From assembly GCF_000422725.1 (NCBI RefSeq), contig NZ_KE383909.1, positions 227,230-291,229 of the forward strand: a DNA stretch of 64,000 bases, read 5' to 3'. Below are positions 26,153 to 36,352 of this stretch, in pieces. The position numbers were made by a program, and so were the translations under genes. The notes below the pieces were generated by a model. That model did not search any database. It was not told the DNA's origin and saw only the letters and a list, made by a program, of their open reading frames with translations. Positions within the stretch are counted from its first letter, which is position 1. Each line of letters opens with the position of its first letter. The DNA comes from Flavobacterium subsaxonicum WB 4.1-42 = DSM 21790 (GTDB lineage: Bacteria > Bacteroidota > Bacteroidia > Flavobacteriales > Flavobacteriaceae).

Positions 26153-27484
26153 TTATTGTTTTTTAGTCAGGTTTATTTTAGAGGTTTTAGCTGTGGCTGC
26201 ATCAGCACCCGGTGGTGGCGGAGGTGGCGGTGGCACCTGTGCAAAAACCTGTGATACGCCTGCCGCGGCAGATGCGGCCTCCCAGTTTTGCATGCCTTGT
26301 TTCCACACAAAATGATCTGGTGTAAACTGGCCCGACAGCGCAAACTCCTGCAACTGGGCTACTGTATATGGCCCCGATTGCTGCCCATTTAAAGCTATAT
26401 GCCAGGTTATTGCCGGTGGGGGTGGTGGGGTGTTGGTAATATTGCCCATCATGCCGCCCATCTGGTTGCCCATTGCACCGCCAACGGCCATGCCGGTTGC
26501 TATACCCAACGGACTAAACCCGCCGCCGTTGCCCAGGTTTATATTGCCCATAGCCCCAAGGTTGTTGGCCGCTGTTTTTAAAATATCGGCCTGTAGGTCT
26601 ACCTGGTGCACGGTAAAGTTTTTACCCTCTACACCCATTTCTATATCCTTGCGCTGTATGCGGGCAAGGTCGCCCATGTTGGTAATCTCTACATCGGTTT
26701 TAGCGCCTGTAAAACGCGTTTGCTGGTCGACGGTGGCGCCTTTAAGCTGCCTGTAGTTGGCATCGGTATCATCCAGCTCTATGGCGTTAATGTCTATGCG
26801 TTTAAGGTTAATGCCAAAATCGAGTTCAAGGTCGGTAGCCAGTTTTGCCTGCAGGTAGGTGTTAATATCATCCAGTCTGCGCTCCAGCTGCATAACAGGC
26901 AGGCCGGTCTCCGCCGGAATATTTAAAACAATGCTCTTAATCTTTCGGGTAAAAAAGTCTTCTATCTGGTCTTTAAAATCAGATAGCTCAAAATTTACCA
27001 GGCGGTACAGCTTTATAAAATTAGCAATGTTGGTAATATTGAATGTTAACGACCCCCGCACGGCGCACGGCACGCCCAGATCTGGGAAACGGTTATCAAA
27101 AACATCAAAATACGGAATGCCGAATTTTATCTGGTTGTTTTGCTGAAGGTTAAAAAAGTACACCTGCGCCATAAACGGCGAATCGCCGCCATAAGCAGCA
27201 CCAACAATGTTGGTAAGTATGGGCAGGTTGGCCGTTTTAATGGTCTGGTCGGCAGGGCCGGTTATAATATCAAACGCATTGCCGTTTTTTTGGTCGTAAA
27301 AAAGTATGGCAGCCTCGCCGGCGTTTACGCGAAGCGTACTGCCGTATCTAATGGCATTTTCTTTAGATGTAGTATTGGGCTCTCCGTTAGGCGACCATTT
27401 ATGTACAAGGTAATCTTTTTGGTTGCAGCTAATAACATCCATAAAGCCGCCTTCGTTTCCGCTAAAAAAGTTTAGTATGCCCAT
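26153..27484 (-). CDS. SPFH-domain protein with C-terminal GYF_2 domain
   Basis: A 443-residue protein. Residues about 1-265 form an SPFH/Band-7-like domain of the YdjI (virion-core-like) type, beginning GILNFFSGNEGGFMDVISC. A glycine/methionine-rich linker (about 315-350, NLGNGGGF..MGNQMGGMMGNI) follows, then a GYF_2 domain (about 355-405, WHIALNGQQSGPYTVAQL...FVWKQGMQNW) that binds proline-rich peptides, and a polyproline tail (PPPPPPPP). SPFH proteins scaffold membranes; relatives in Bacillus work with PspA in membrane stress. Its start overlaps the previous gene's stop by 1 base (TAATG), so the two are coupled. Confidence 0.88.
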   Translation of the reverse strand: MGILNFFSGNEGGFMDVISCNQKDYLVHKWSPNGEPNTTSKENAIRYGSTLRVNAGEAAILFYDQKNGNAFDIITGPADQTIKTANLPILTNIVGAAYGGDSPFMAQVYFFNLQQNNQIKFGIPYFDVFDNRFPDLGVPCAVRGSLTFNITNIANFIKLYRLVNFELSDFKDQIEDFFTRKIKSIVLNIPAETGLPVMQLERRLDDINTYLQAKLATDLELDFGINLKRIDINAIELDDTDANYRQLKGATVDQQTRFTGAKTDVEITNMGDLARIQRKDIEMGVEGKNFTVHQVDLQADILKTAANNLGAMGNINLGNGGGFSPLGIATGMAVGGAMGNQMGGMMGNITNTPPPPPAITWHIALNGQQSGPYTVAQLQEFALSGQFTPDHFVWKQGMQNWEAASAAAGVSQVFAQVPPPPPPPPGADAATAKTSKINLTKKQ

Positions 27485-28593
27485 TATTTCCTTGATTTTT
27501 TATTTTTAAGCTTTTCTTTCTTTAACTCTGATTTGTATGACGATTCAGATATCTTAATCAATGTAAGTAATCTATCTTTAGTAGAGTAGCTTGCTAATCC
27601 TGCTTTTTCTTTAGCTTCGGTAAATTCTTTATCTGTAATAAGATCGTTAACCTGCTTTTCTACTACTGCATCAATTTTACCTTCAACAACACCCGAAACA
27701 TATTCATCATAACGTATGGTAGCAATTAATTTAAGAGCGCCATCATAATCTTTTGCATTGGTAAGGCTGTCAATTTCCATATCGCGTATTGTGGAAAAAA
27801 AAGTTCCTTTATCCAGGGCATCTTCTACTTTAGATAATGATTTTTTTGCCTCACTTATTCTACCCGCATTAATATGGCGAAGTGTAGCCTGCTTTGGGGT
27901 TTCGGGTGGTGGCGGCCCCGGCGGCAGGGTAGCAAAATAATAAAAGCACCAGCCAAGAGCACCATAAAATATAAAAATCATAACCGCAGTAACAGCATCG
28001 CCCGTTTGCCTTTTACCAATAATGCTGTCCCTTTCGGCCAGTTTGTTATTAATGTAGGTATTTATTTTTTGGTCGTCTCCATATTTAGTACGTAGTGTGG
28101 CAGCCTGGCTATCGGTGCTGGCAATAATCCTTTCGTTTATATAGGCGTGCCTGTCAAACAACGCTTCTTTTTTAATTAGTTTTTTGTAAATTATATATAA
28201 CCCGGCGGTAAAAATAATTTTTAGTACCGATTTAAAAATTTCCGAAGCTCCTGTTTTTGGTACCGATCGTAACGCCGTAATGCTGCTGTCCAGGCTGCGC
28301 GTCATCTCGTCCAGCGTTTGTATGTCTACTTTAGATTCAGAGTAAAGCACATAATCGCACGATGGGCATACGCGGCTAAGGCCGCTTAAAATTTCGCCAC
28401 AGCTGGGGCATTTGTCAACTTTTGGCCTGCTGCTCTTATTTATTTCGTACAGTTTGCCCTCCAGTATCATTTCCAGCTCGTCTATATCAAAGCCCAGGTT
28501 TTGCGCTTTTTTTATAAGTACCTGCTTTTCTTTATCGGTAATATAACCGTCTGCCAGCGCATATTCTACCAGCTTTTGTAATTCGGGGTTCAT
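27484..28593 (-). CDS. Zinc-ribbon membrane protein paired with the SPFH protein
   Basis: A 369-residue protein. Residues about 1-50 are helical and TerB/SHOCT-like; residues about 60-85 are a zinc ribbon (CPSCGEILSGLSRVCPSC); a helical region follows, then a membrane helix near residue 210 (AVMIFIFYGALGWCFYYFAT) followed by PPGPPPP, and a helical C-terminal half. The proline stretch could be a ligand for the GYF_2 domain of the partner. A TTG further upstream lies before the promoter box, so I take the ATG at 28593. The zinc-ribbon plus SPFH pairing resembles YdjG-YdjI of Bacillus. Function is inferred. Confidence 0.75.
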   Translation of the reverse strand: MNPELQKLVEYALADGYITDKEKQVLIKKAQNLGFDIDELEMILEGKLYEINKSSRPKVDKCPSCGEILSGLSRVCPSCDYVLYSESKVDIQTLDEMTRSLDSSITALRSVPKTGASEIFKSVLKIIFTAGLYIIYKKLIKKEALFDRHAYINERIIASTDSQAATLRTKYGDDQKINTYINNKLAERDSIIGKRQTGDAVTAVMIFIFYGALGWCFYYFATLPPGPPPPETPKQATLRHINAGRISEAKKSLSKVEDALDKGTFFSTIRDMEIDSLTNAKDYDGALKLIATIRYDEYVSGVVEGKIDAVVEKQVNDLITDKEFTEAKEKAGLASYSTKDRLLTLIKISESSYKSELKKEKLKNKKSRK

Positions 28594-28622
28594 TAAGGCG
28601 TTATTTGTATTTATTGGTATTC

Positions 28623-28652
28623 CAAATTTACACATCACAAGTAAATATGCAA
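28623..28652 (-). promoter_or_regulatory. Full Bacteroidota promoter (-33/-7) for the zinc-ribbon/SPFH unit
   Basis: On the minus strand TTG (28650-28652), 19-bp spacer, TAAATTTG (28623-28630): the best consensus match in the window. It supports the ATG at 28593 as start and excludes upstream in-frame starts. Confidence 0.8.
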
Positions 28653-28709
28653 GTTTTTAGGGGGCAATTGTATAAAAATATAAAAAAAGCAGATTAATTT
28701 TAATTTTTC

Positions 28710-28717
28710 TATTTTTG
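28710..28717 (+). promoter_or_regulatory. -7 box for pyrD
   Basis: TATTTTTG, 21 bp before the ATG at 28738; no clear -33 element. Confidence 0.55.
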
Positions 28718-28737
28718 CACTACGCAACACCACAACT

Positions 28738-29769
28738 ATGTACAAATCGCTCATAAGGCCGCTACTTTTTAAATTCGATCCGGAGAAAATCCACCACTTT
28801 ACGTTTTCGTCTATACGTTTCTTAAACAACATACCGGGTATGCCCGGCGTGCTTAAGTCTGTTTACAACGTAACCGACCCAAGACTGGAGCGCGAGGTAT
28901 TTGGACTGAAATTTAAAAATCCGGTAGGGCTTGCAGCGGGCATGGATAAAGATGCCAAATTGTACAAAGAACTATCAGCCCTTGGTTTTGGCTTTATAGA
29001 AATTGGTACGCTTACCCCAAAACCGCAGGAGGGCAACCCTAAGCAAAGGCTTTTTAGGCTGCGCGAAGACAGTGCCATTATAAACCGTATGGGCTTTAAC
29101 AACGGCGGTGTGCACGATGCTGTAGAGCGCCTTAAAAACAACCCTAAAGGCAAAGGCCATGTGCTTATTGGCGGTAACATTGGCAAAAATAAGGTTACAC
29201 CTAACGAAGATGCCGTAAGCGATTACGAAATTTGTTTTGATGCATTATACGATTATGTAGATTACTTTGTGGTGAATGTAAGTTCGCCCAATACACCCAA
29301 CCTGCGCGAGTTGCAGGATAAAGAGCCGCTTACTAAATTGCTGCAAACATTGCAGGATAAAAATGCGGCCAAACCAAAGCAAAAACCAATACTGCTTAAA
29401 ATTGCACCCGACCTTACTGATGAGCAGTTGCTGGATATTATAGATATTATAAAAACCACCGGCATTGCTGGGGTTATTGCCACTAACACAACTATATCGC
29501 GCGAAGGGCTGCAATCTGAAAATAAGGCAGAGATGGGTGGCCTTAGCGGCAAGCCATTGGCTAAACGCAGTACAGAGGTTATTCGTTTTCTTTCAGAAAA
29601 AAGCAATAAGGCATTTCCTATAATAGGGGTGGGCGGCATACACAGTGCCGACGACGCGATTGAAAAACTGGAGGCGGGAGCAAGCCTTATACAATTGTAT
29701 ACCGGCTTTATTTATGAAGGCCCGGGGCTTATTAAGGCTATTAATAAAAGGATCTTAGGTTCTAAGTAA
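28738..29769 (+). CDS. pyrD: Dihydroorotate dehydrogenase (quinone)
   Basis: A 343-residue class 2 dihydroorotate dehydrogenase, the membrane-associated FMN enzyme that passes electrons to quinone in pyrimidine synthesis. The N-terminal helical region ([20 protein letters not shown]) is the membrane-interacting domain; then [26 protein letters not shown], the catalytic-region [14 protein letters not shown] with the active Ser, [18 protein letters not shown] and [11 protein letters not shown]. Length is normal for class 2. Monocistronic or leading to the HMG-CoA lyase gene about 90 bp downstream. Confidence 0.97.
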   Translation: MYKSLIRPLLFKFDPEKIHHFTFSSIRFLNNIPGMPGVLKSVYNVTDPRLEREVFGLKFKNPVGLAAGMDKDAKLYKELSALGFGFIEIGTLTPKPQEGNPKQRLFRLREDSAIINRMGFNNGGVHDAVERLKNNPKGKGHVLIGGNIGKNKVTPNEDAVSDYEICFDALYDYVDYFVVNVSSPNTPNLRELQDKEPLTKLLQTLQDKNAAKPKQKPILLKIAPDLTDEQLLDIIDIIKTTGIAGVIATNTTISREGLQSENKAEMGGLSGKPLAKRSTEVIRFLSEKSNKAFPIIGVGGIHSADDAIEKLEAGASLIQLYTGFIYEGPGLIKAINKRILGSK

Positions 29770-29858
29770 CTTAGGCCTTTAGGATTTTTAGATTGTTGGA
29801 CTTTTAGATAGTAGAAAGTTCTAAGTAACGCAGCAACTAAGTACCTCAGTACCTAAGA

Positions 29859-30722
29859 ATGGAAAAAATAAAAATAATAGAATGCCCCCGAGATGCCATG
29901 CAAGGCATTAAGGCATTTATACCTACAGAGCGCAAAATTACCTACATACAGTCGTTACTGCGTGTGGGTTTTGATACTATAGATGTAGGCAGTTTTGTTT
30001 CGCCCAAGGCCATACCGCAAATGCAGGATTCTGCCGAAGTGCTGGCCGGCCTGGACCTTAGTACAACCAAGAGTAAATTACTGGCTATTATTGCCAACAC
30101 CCAAGGCGCCGAGGCCGCAGCTAAGCAACCTGCCATACAATATTTAGGTTATCCGTTTTCGATATCCGAAAACTTCCAGATGCGTAATACCCACAAAACC
30201 ATTGCGCAGTCTATTGTTACGTTACAGGAAATTTTAGACATTGCCCATGCTGCCGATAAAGAGGTGGTGGCCTACCTGTCTATGGGGTTCGGCAACCCGT
30301 ATGGCGACCCGTGGAATGTAGATATAGTAGGCGAGTGGACCCGAAAACTGGCCGATATGGGGGTTAAGATACTATCGTTATCCGATACGGTGGGTACCTC
30401 TACGCCCGAAGTTATAGAGTACCTGTTCTCTAACCTGATACCAAAATTCCCGCAGGTAGAATTTGGTGCGCATTTGCACACAACGCCCGACAGGTGGTTC
30501 GAAAAAATAGATGCCGCTTATAAAGCAGGGTGCAGGCGTTTTGATGGCGCCATACAGGGCTTTGGTGGCTGCCCAATGGCTACAGATGAGCTTACAGGCA
30601 ACATGCCTACTGAGAAAATGCTATCGTACTTTACTACAAACAAAGCAGATTGCGGACTTAATTCCCTTAGTTTTGAGAGCGCTTATAACGAGGCTACCAA
30701 GGTTTTCAGGGAATTTCATTAA
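29859..30722 (+). CDS. Hydroxymethylglutaryl-CoA lyase
   Basis: A 287-residue TIM-barrel lyase that splits HMG-CoA into acetoacetate and acetyl-CoA at the end of leucine breakdown. Active-site segments are clear: ECPRDAMQGI (metal/Arg site), SVGSFVSPKA-type GSFVSPKAIPQM, YLSMGFGNPYGDPW, LSDTVGTSTPE, GAHLHTTPDRW, and the loop Cys in GFGGCPMATDELTGN. It makes sense beside a leucine dehydrogenase elsewhere in the window. The about 90-bp gap before it is a low-complexity stretch with repeated CTAAGTA phrases and no clear promoter. Confidence 0.93.
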   Translation: MEKIKIIECPRDAMQGIKAFIPTERKITYIQSLLRVGFDTIDVGSFVSPKAIPQMQDSAEVLAGLDLSTTKSKLLAIIANTQGAEAAAKQPAIQYLGYPFSISENFQMRNTHKTIAQSIVTLQEILDIAHAADKEVVAYLSMGFGNPYGDPWNVDIVGEWTRKLADMGVKILSLSDTVGTSTPEVIEYLFSNLIPKFPQVEFGAHLHTTPDRWFEKIDAAYKAGCRRFDGAIQGFGGCPMATDELTGNMPTEKMLSYFTTNKADCGLNSLSFESAYNEATKVFREFH

Positions 30723-30771
30723 TATAAATTATGCCTATATTAACATAGAAATAATTTATAAAATTAGATTT

Positions 30772-30800
30772 TTGTAGTATCTTAAAAAACACTATATTTG
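30772..30800 (+). promoter_or_regulatory. Promoter for guaB
   Basis: TTG (30772-30774), 18-bp spacer, TATATTTG (30793-30800), 27 bp before the ATG at 30827. A close match to the Bacteroidota consensus. Confidence 0.7.
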
Positions 30801-30826
30801 CATGCAATTTAACTACAAATTGCAAC

Positions 30827-32299
30827 ATGAAAGCACATACAGATAAAATCATCGGCGAAGGCCTTACCTACGATGATGTTCTACTGGTTCCTAACTACTC
30901 TGAAGTTTTACCCCGCGACGTAAGCATACAGTCTAAATTTTCAAGAAACATTACACTTAACGTTCCAATTGTATCGGCCGCTATGGATACAGTTACCGAG
31001 AGCGCTATGGCAATTGCTATGGCCCGCGAAGGTGGTATTGGCGTTTTGCACAAAAATATGAGCATTGAAAAGCAGGCTAACGAAGTTCGCAAGGTAAAAA
31101 GGGCAGAGAGTGGAATGATAATAGACCCTGTTACGTTGCCACTTACGGCTAACGTTGGCGATGCTAAAAGCGTTATGAAAGAGTACGGTATTGGCGGTAT
31201 ACCGGTGGTGGACGAAAACGGTACGCTTAAAGGTATTGTTACCAACCGCGACCTTCGTTTTGAGAAAAACTTTACCCGCTCTATACTTGAGGTAATGACT
31301 ACCGAAAACCTTGTTACTGCCGGAGAGGGCACAACCCTTGAGGTGGCAGAAGGTATCCTTCAAAAAAATAAAATAGAAAAACTACCGGTTGTAGATGCTG
31401 ATTATAAATTGGTTGGCCTTATTACCTTTAGGGATATTACTAAAGTTAACCAAAAGCCTATTGCCAATAAAGATAAGTTTGGAAGGCTTCGCGTGGCTGC
31501 TGCCCTTGGCGTTACTGCCGATGCGGTGCAAAGGGCCGAAGCGCTTGTAAACGCCGGTGTAGATGCTGTTATTATAGATACTGCCCACGGCCATACTGCC
31601 GGTGTGGTTAAAGTACTTAAAGAGGTTAAGGCTAACTTTCCCGGCCTTGATGTGGTAGTTGGTAATATTGCAACTCCTGAAGCTGCCCTTTACCTTGCCG
31701 AAAACGGTGCCGATGCGGTTAAAGTTGGTATTGGCCCAGGTTCTATTTGTACTACCCGTGTGGTTGCCGGTGTTGGTTTCCCGCAATTTAGCGCTGTATT
31801 AGAGGTTGCTGCTGCCCTTAAAGGCACCGGTATACCGGTTATTGCCGATGGTGGTATTCGTTACACGGGCGATATTCCTAAGGCCCTTGCAGCAGGTGCA
31901 GGCAGCGTAATGCTTGGATCGTTACTTGCAGGTACTATGGAGTCTCCGGGTGAGACCATTATTTTTGAAGGCAGGAAATTTAAATCGTACCGAGGTATGG
32001 GGTCTGTAGAGGCTATGAAAGAAGGCTCTAAAGACCGTTATTTCCAGGATGTGGAAGATGATGTTAAAAAATTGGTACCGGAAGGTATTGTGGGCCGTGT
32101 GCCTTACAAAGGCGAGCTTTTTGAAAGCATGCTTCAGTTTGTAGGCGGGCTTCGCGCCGGTATGGGCTACTGTGGGTCTAAAGATATTGAGACCCTGCAG
32201 GAAACCAGCCGTTTTATTCGCCTTACATCAAGCGGTATTGCAGAGAGCCACCCGCACGATGTTACCATTACTAAAGAAGCGCCAAACTATTCAAGATAA
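30827..32299 (+). CDS. guaB: IMP dehydrogenase
   Basis: A 490-residue enzyme converting IMP to XMP, the committed step of GMP synthesis. The barrel start ([18 protein letters not shown]), a CBS-domain pair at about residues 95-215 (regulatory, binds adenine nucleotides), the catalytic loop [17 protein letters not shown] with the active Cys, and the flap ([25 protein letters not shown] in part) are all present. Length is normal. It has a consensus promoter and a strong terminator, so it is monocistronic. Confidence 0.98.
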   Translation: MKAHTDKIIGEGLTYDDVLLVPNYSEVLPRDVSIQSKFSRNITLNVPIVSAAMDTVTESAMAIAMAREGGIGVLHKNMSIEKQANEVRKVKRAESGMIIDPVTLPLTANVGDAKSVMKEYGIGGIPVVDENGTLKGIVTNRDLRFEKNFTRSILEVMTTENLVTAGEGTTLEVAEGILQKNKIEKLPVVDADYKLVGLITFRDITKVNQKPIANKDKFGRLRVAAALGVTADAVQRAEALVNAGVDAVIIDTAHGHTAGVVKVLKEVKANFPGLDVVVGNIATPEAALYLAENGADAVKVGIGPGSICTTRVVAGVGFPQFSAVLEVAAALKGTGIPVIADGGIRYTGDIPKALAAGAGSVMLGSLLAGTMESPGETIIFEGRKFKSYRGMGSVEAMKEGSKDRYFQDVEDDVKKLVPEGIVGRVPYKGELFESMLQFVGGLRAGMGYCGSKDIETLQETSRFIRLTSSGIAESHPHDVTITKEAPNYSR

Positions 32300-32326
32300 T
32301 TTTTTAGTAGTGTAAGCTCCGAAAAT

Positions 32327-32361
32327 AAAAACGGCCCATGCATTTTGCATGGGCCGTTTTG
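32327..32361. terminator. Bidirectional terminator between guaB and the FnIII-like lipoprotein gene
   Basis: Perfect 14-bp stem AAAACGGCCCATGC/GCATGGGCCGTTTT with a 5-nt loop, A run and T run at the ends. It serves guaB (+) and the last gene of the polysaccharide locus (-). Confidence 0.93.
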
Positions 32362-32388
32362 TTTACAAAAACTAACTAACTCAATAAT

Positions 32389-33069
32389 TTATAAAACTTT
32401 AAACTGGTATATAGGCGATGTTGCTGTGTTACCAAGGGCATCTGTAGTAACCACCTTCCAGTAATAAGTGCTGCCTGCCGTTACCGTAGCCGTTGTGGTT
32501 TGGGTAGTATACGTGCCCAAAAGGGTAGTGGGGTTGGCATTGGTATCTAAATAAATTTTGTGGTTTACAATGTCGTTATCCAGATCGGTAGTAGCCCATT
32601 GCAGGTTTACTGATGGCCCCCCTACCGAGCTGCTCATTGCCGGGGCAACAAGATCGGCCGGGAAAGGAGCATAGCTGGTTACACCATCGCCGGCATTGTA
32701 AAACTTCCACGTTTCGCTGTTAACCGATTTGTCTGCCTTATTAGCACTAACATACCACGAATACGGTGTAGCCTTATTAAGCGTAATAGCCATAGACGTA
32801 TTGGTAGACGCATTGTATTGCAGCGTAGCCTGGGTATCCAGATTTTTTACATACACAAAATACGACTCCGTATCGGGTGCTGCATCCCACTTAAAAGTAA
32901 CGGTGCTTTGTGTTTCAGAGGTCACTACACCCGTAGTACACTCCGAATTCTGTTCTGGGAAAAGCAGGGCTGCCGCATCGCTGTTGCCGGTTCCGCCGCT
33001 GCCGCTGTCGTCGCTTCCGCAGCCAATTATGGCGGCAGAAAAGGCTAATGCCATTAGTATCTTTTTCAT
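32389..33069 (-). CDS. FnIII-like surface lipoprotein, last gene of the SusC/D locus
   Basis: A 226-residue lipoprotein: signal with lipobox AAIIGC (Cys17), then a Ser/Gly-rich linker (SDDSGSGGTGNS) typical of surface-exposed Bacteroidota lipoproteins, and two fibronectin-III-like repeats (about 45-125 and 135-226; note VTFKWDAAPDTESYFVYV and VNLQWATTDLDNDIVNHKIYL, both ending in Y-x-W-x-V strands). It probably binds glycan or spaces enzymes at the surface. Its ATG overlaps the GH5 stop by 4 bases (ATGA), so it is translated with the enzyme. Confidence 0.83.
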   Translation of the reverse strand: MKKILMALAFSAAIIGCGSDDSGSGGTGNSDAAALLFPEQNSECTTGVVTSETQSTVTFKWDAAPDTESYFVYVKNLDTQATLQYNASTNTSMAITLNKATPYSWYVSANKADKSVNSETWKFYNAGDGVTSYAPFPADLVAPAMSSSVGGPSVNLQWATTDLDNDIVNHKIYLDTNANPTTLLGTYTTQTTTATVTAGSTYYWKVVTTDALGNTATSPIYQFKVL

Positions 33070-36000
33070 TCTTTTACAATTTTAGTGTTAAACGCCGTAG
33101 TGCCGCTAACTATTTTCATAACATACACACCCGCTGCAAGGGCGTTTACATCTACCGATAAAACTTCCTGATTGCTGCTGTACTCTTTAGCAATAATCAG
33201 TTTGCCCAGCAGGCTGTAAACTTCTACATAAACATTATTTTCCTGCGCTGCGGCAACTGCAACATACACAGTACCATCGTTTACCGGGTTAGGGTACACC
33301 TGTACGCTCTCGCCAATGGCAAAGCTTTTGGTGTAAATGCCCTGGCAATCGTTCTGGCCCTTTACTACAACACTGTTAACGCCCGGTTTAAGGCTTAGCT
33401 GTATTGTGTTTTGGGTAGTGGTAAAGGTGTCGTTATTTAGCGTTATGGTATAAATATCATCGCCGTAAAGGTCTAATTCTACCTGATTTTCATTAGGGAT
33501 TATCCTTGAAAGGACTGAGATATCTGTAGGCTCATCTACAACCAGGTCAAAGCACTGCTTGTAAGACGGAGCTTCCGGCAGCGTAATGCAAAGCTGGTAG
33601 TTGCCCGCCTGTAAATTACTAAAGGTTGTATTAGCTGTAAAATTAGCCGTCTGGTTAACACCATTGCCCGTAACTGTAGCCACATAGTTATGATTAGCCG
33701 TTGCTGTAACTGCAATAGAGCCGTTGTTAGACGTTCTGCATGTTTCGCCGGTTGCCAATACCCTAAAGTTACTACCGGGCAGTGTAAACAGCGTACAGCC
33801 GTTAAAATCGACCACATCTCCAGCAGGGGTGCCGGGACATAAATCGGAAGCATTAGCAACACCATCATTATCATCATCCGGGGCCATTTGGGTGAATTTG
33901 ATCCAGTTAAGGTTAAAGCCATCAGCAGTAATATTAACCCTTAAGTAATACCTTCCTGCCGGCATCTCAGCCTGAGATACTGTAGTTGCCCATGTTTGCC
34001 AAGCACCTGTAGGGGCTATGCTAACGGTTTGAATATCCTGCGTATCGGCATTAATAAGCTGTAGCTTGATACCGCCGGTTTTGCTTTCGCCCGATGTACG
34101 GTACTCAATTTTGTAATTGCCTGCTGTGTTAACGTTAACCAGGTAATCAAGGTAATCGCCGGCATCGGTATAGCCAATGTTTTGGCCACCACCAACATCG
34201 CTGGTGTTTTCCAGGCTAAGGCCGTTGTTTACGTAAAAGTTTTCAGCCTGTATAACGCCGCTTATCTGATAGATAGTACCCATCCTGTTAACCACCGGCT
34301 TATCTATAAAGGCAGCCTGAGATGTAGCATCTGTAGCCAGAAGATTAGTGCCTGCGTAAGTTAGTGTAACTAAATCGCCTGCGTTTATTGGAGTAGCAGG
34401 AGTAATAGTAAATGTGCTTTCGGATTCAGCCATAGTGGTCGAAGTAATTGCCACAGCAGCACCGTTTACTTTTAGTGATAGGTTACTTTCAGAAAAATTA
34501 ATGCCCGACTGCAACTCTTTGTTGAAGGTTACATTTATTTTATCGCCAAGAATATTAGTGGCGGCATCGATAACTTTAAATACGGCATCAGTTGAAGATG
34601 ACGGGTTTTTAAAGTCTAAGTAATTGAGGTTAAAATCGCCCTGAGTAAAATAAACCCTTACTTTGTTGGTGCCTGCTTTAAGCAGAACATCGGTTAAAGT
34701 AACGGTAGCCCAGGTATTGTAATCTCCGGTTGACTGAAGGTTTATCGTTTCAGATATCCAGCCGTTCTCATCTTCTAAATGCAGCGCGCCACCCATGCCG
34801 GCGTAGCGGATATCTACATCGTAAGCAGTTAACGTTGCCGACGGAATGGTAAACTGCAACCACTCGTTAGCCTCTATATAGCCTACCTGTAAACCATTAG
34901 TAACAGCATCGGTACAGGCTTGCAGGTCTACACCATCGTTACGGCCGGTCCAGCCGTTGTTCCATGCTGTGTACGAGCCACCATCTACATGATACGTGCC
35001 CACAACATTATCTTTATAAGCATAACCGTTAGTACCAAGGTCGTAATCGGCAGCATACACTTTACCCGGAAGGGTATGTGTTGTATACGGAAGAGTTTCC
35101 AAAGTTTGCACCTGCCTGAACATGGCATCTACCACATCTTGTTTTATGGTAATGTTCTCGTTCTTAAAATTCTCTGCAAGCTGCATTAACGCCGCTGTAG
35201 CCGTGGCTGCCGATGGGGCAGTGCCGCCATTGTTCCAGTAATTAAGCAATTGCTGGTAGCCGGCATTTTTTGTTACCGATGTAACGCCCGATATGCTCTC
35301 TACCTTTTTAACCGGCCAGAACGACCAGCCGATATTGTTGGTTTCAACAAGCGAAATTGCATCCCTAAACCAAACGTTAGAGTTCTCGCCGCTTTCGCCC
35401 AGCCATAACGGTACGTTTTGCTCTGTACGGATGTTTAGCATACCCTGGATTGAATTCTGGTTGGTGTTGTTCCAGTATTTGTGGAAGCTAACCGTCATGT
35501 TATTATCCCAAAGCGGAAAAATGCCATTATAATTATTACCCCAGCAGTTACCCTCTATAATAATCATGTGGTTGGTGTCTACCGCCCTAATGGCAGCAGT
35601 AATATCTACCATAAGCTGGCGCAGGGGCGCATTAGAGCCCTCGTCGCAGCCGTTTTGGTTACTGCCTGTAAAGTTCCAGTTAGGCTCGTTAATAAGATCG
35701 TACGCACCAATCCACGGGCTTGTTTTATAACGGTCGGCCAGCTGTGCCCAAAGGGCTATCATTTTTTGCTTGTTGGCAGGGCTTTCCCATAATGATGGCT
35801 TAGTATCATCGTAATCAGATATATTAGCATCCTTACCCTGGCCACCCGGCGCAGCGTGCATGTCTAATATAAGGTACATCTGGTTATTAGCACACCATTG
35901 CAATAGTTCGTCTGTCCTCTCGAAACCTTCGGTAAGCCAGGTATTCTGACCCGCAACGGGTTCGTTTTCTACAGGCAGCGTGTACAGGTTGTAATGCATT

Positions 36001-36335
36001 GGCAGCCTTACCGAGTTAAAACCCATTTGCTTTAGCATAACGATGTCGGCCTCTGTAATGCCGTTATCGCGGTAGGCCTGGTAAAAAGTTTCGGTAGCAG
36101 GTGCGCCAATTAATTCCTCTATTTTTTGGCGAATTTTGTGTTGTGGCCCTGCAAAACCATCGGTTTGCAGCATGTAGCCTTCCTGTACCATCCAGCCGCC
36201 AAGGCCAAGCCCGCGAAGCAGTACATTATCGCCATTGCCATTTACAATATTTTGTCCGCTCTGGTGCAAATACCCCTGGCTAAAAGCCGGCAGGGCAAGT
36301 GCCAGAACAAAAACACTGATTAATTTTTTTATCAT
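33066..36335 (-). CDS. Modular GH5 glycoside hydrolase with CBM6-like modules and T9SS domain
   Basis: A 1089-residue secreted enzyme. Signal peptide 1-19; GH5 catalytic barrel about 22-370 with acid/base Glu217 in DLINEPNW and nucleophile Glu314 in WLGESGEN; a CBM6-like beta-sandwich about 430-575; an Ig-like/SwmB-type domain about 580-680; a second CBM6-like module about 690-815 (IQAENFYVNNG...NLNWIKF); a Ca-binding thrombospondin-3-like stretch (DDDNDGVANASDLCPGTP) about 818-840; and a T9SS sorting domain about 1010-1089 (YPNPVNDG, KIVKE). It likely cleaves a beta-linked glucan or related glycan at the cell surface. It lies 17 bp after the GH30 gene in the same unit. Confidence 0.92.
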   Translation of the reverse strand: MIKKLISVFVLALALPAFSQGYLHQSGQNIVNGNGDNVLLRGLGLGGWMVQEGYMLQTDGFAGPQHKIRQKIEELIGAPATETFYQAYRDNGITEADIVMLKQMGFNSVRLPMHYNLYTLPVENEPVAGQNTWLTEGFERTDELLQWCANNQMYLILDMHAAPGGQGKDANISDYDDTKPSLWESPANKQKMIALWAQLADRYKTSPWIGAYDLINEPNWNFTGSNQNGCDEGSNAPLRQLMVDITAAIRAVDTNHMIIIEGNCWGNNYNGIFPLWDNNMTVSFHKYWNNTNQNSIQGMLNIRTEQNVPLWLGESGENSNVWFRDAISLVETNNIGWSFWPVKKVESISGVTSVTKNAGYQQLLNYWNNGGTAPSAATATAALMQLAENFKNENITIKQDVVDAMFRQVQTLETLPYTTHTLPGKVYAADYDLGTNGYAYKDNVVGTYHVDGGSYTAWNNGWTGRNDGVDLQACTDAVTNGLQVGYIEANEWLQFTIPSATLTAYDVDIRYAGMGGALHLEDENGWISETINLQSTGDYNTWATVTLTDVLLKAGTNKVRVYFTQGDFNLNYLDFKNPSSSTDAVFKVIDAATNILGDKINVTFNKELQSGINFSESNLSLKVNGAAVAITSTTMAESESTFTITPATPINAGDLVTLTYAGTNLLATDATSQAAFIDKPVVNRMGTIYQISGVIQAENFYVNNGLSLENTSDVGGGQNIGYTDAGDYLDYLVNVNTAGNYKIEYRTSGESKTGGIKLQLINADTQDIQTVSIAPTGAWQTWATTVSQAEMPAGRYYLRVNITADGFNLNWIKFTQMAPDDDNDGVANASDLCPGTPAGDVVDFNGCTLFTLPGSNFRVLATGETCRTSNNGSIAVTATANHNYVATVTGNGVNQTANFTANTTFSNLQAGNYQLCITLPEAPSYKQCFDLVVDEPTDISVLSRIIPNENQVELDLYGDDIYTITLNNDTFTTTQNTIQLSLKPGVNSVVVKGQNDCQGIYTKSFAIGESVQVYPNPVNDGTVYVAVAAAQENNVYVEVYSLLGKLIIAKEYSSNQEVLSVDVNALAAGVYVMKIVSGTTAFNTKIVKE

Positions 36336-36352
36336 AATAGTATGTTTTAGGC

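Noticed and set aside
29770..29858. Low-complexity CTAAGTA phrases before the HMG-CoA lyase gene as a leader RNA
   Set aside because: The phrases are simple repeats with no stable hairpin or promoter box; similar filler is seen elsewhere between genes.
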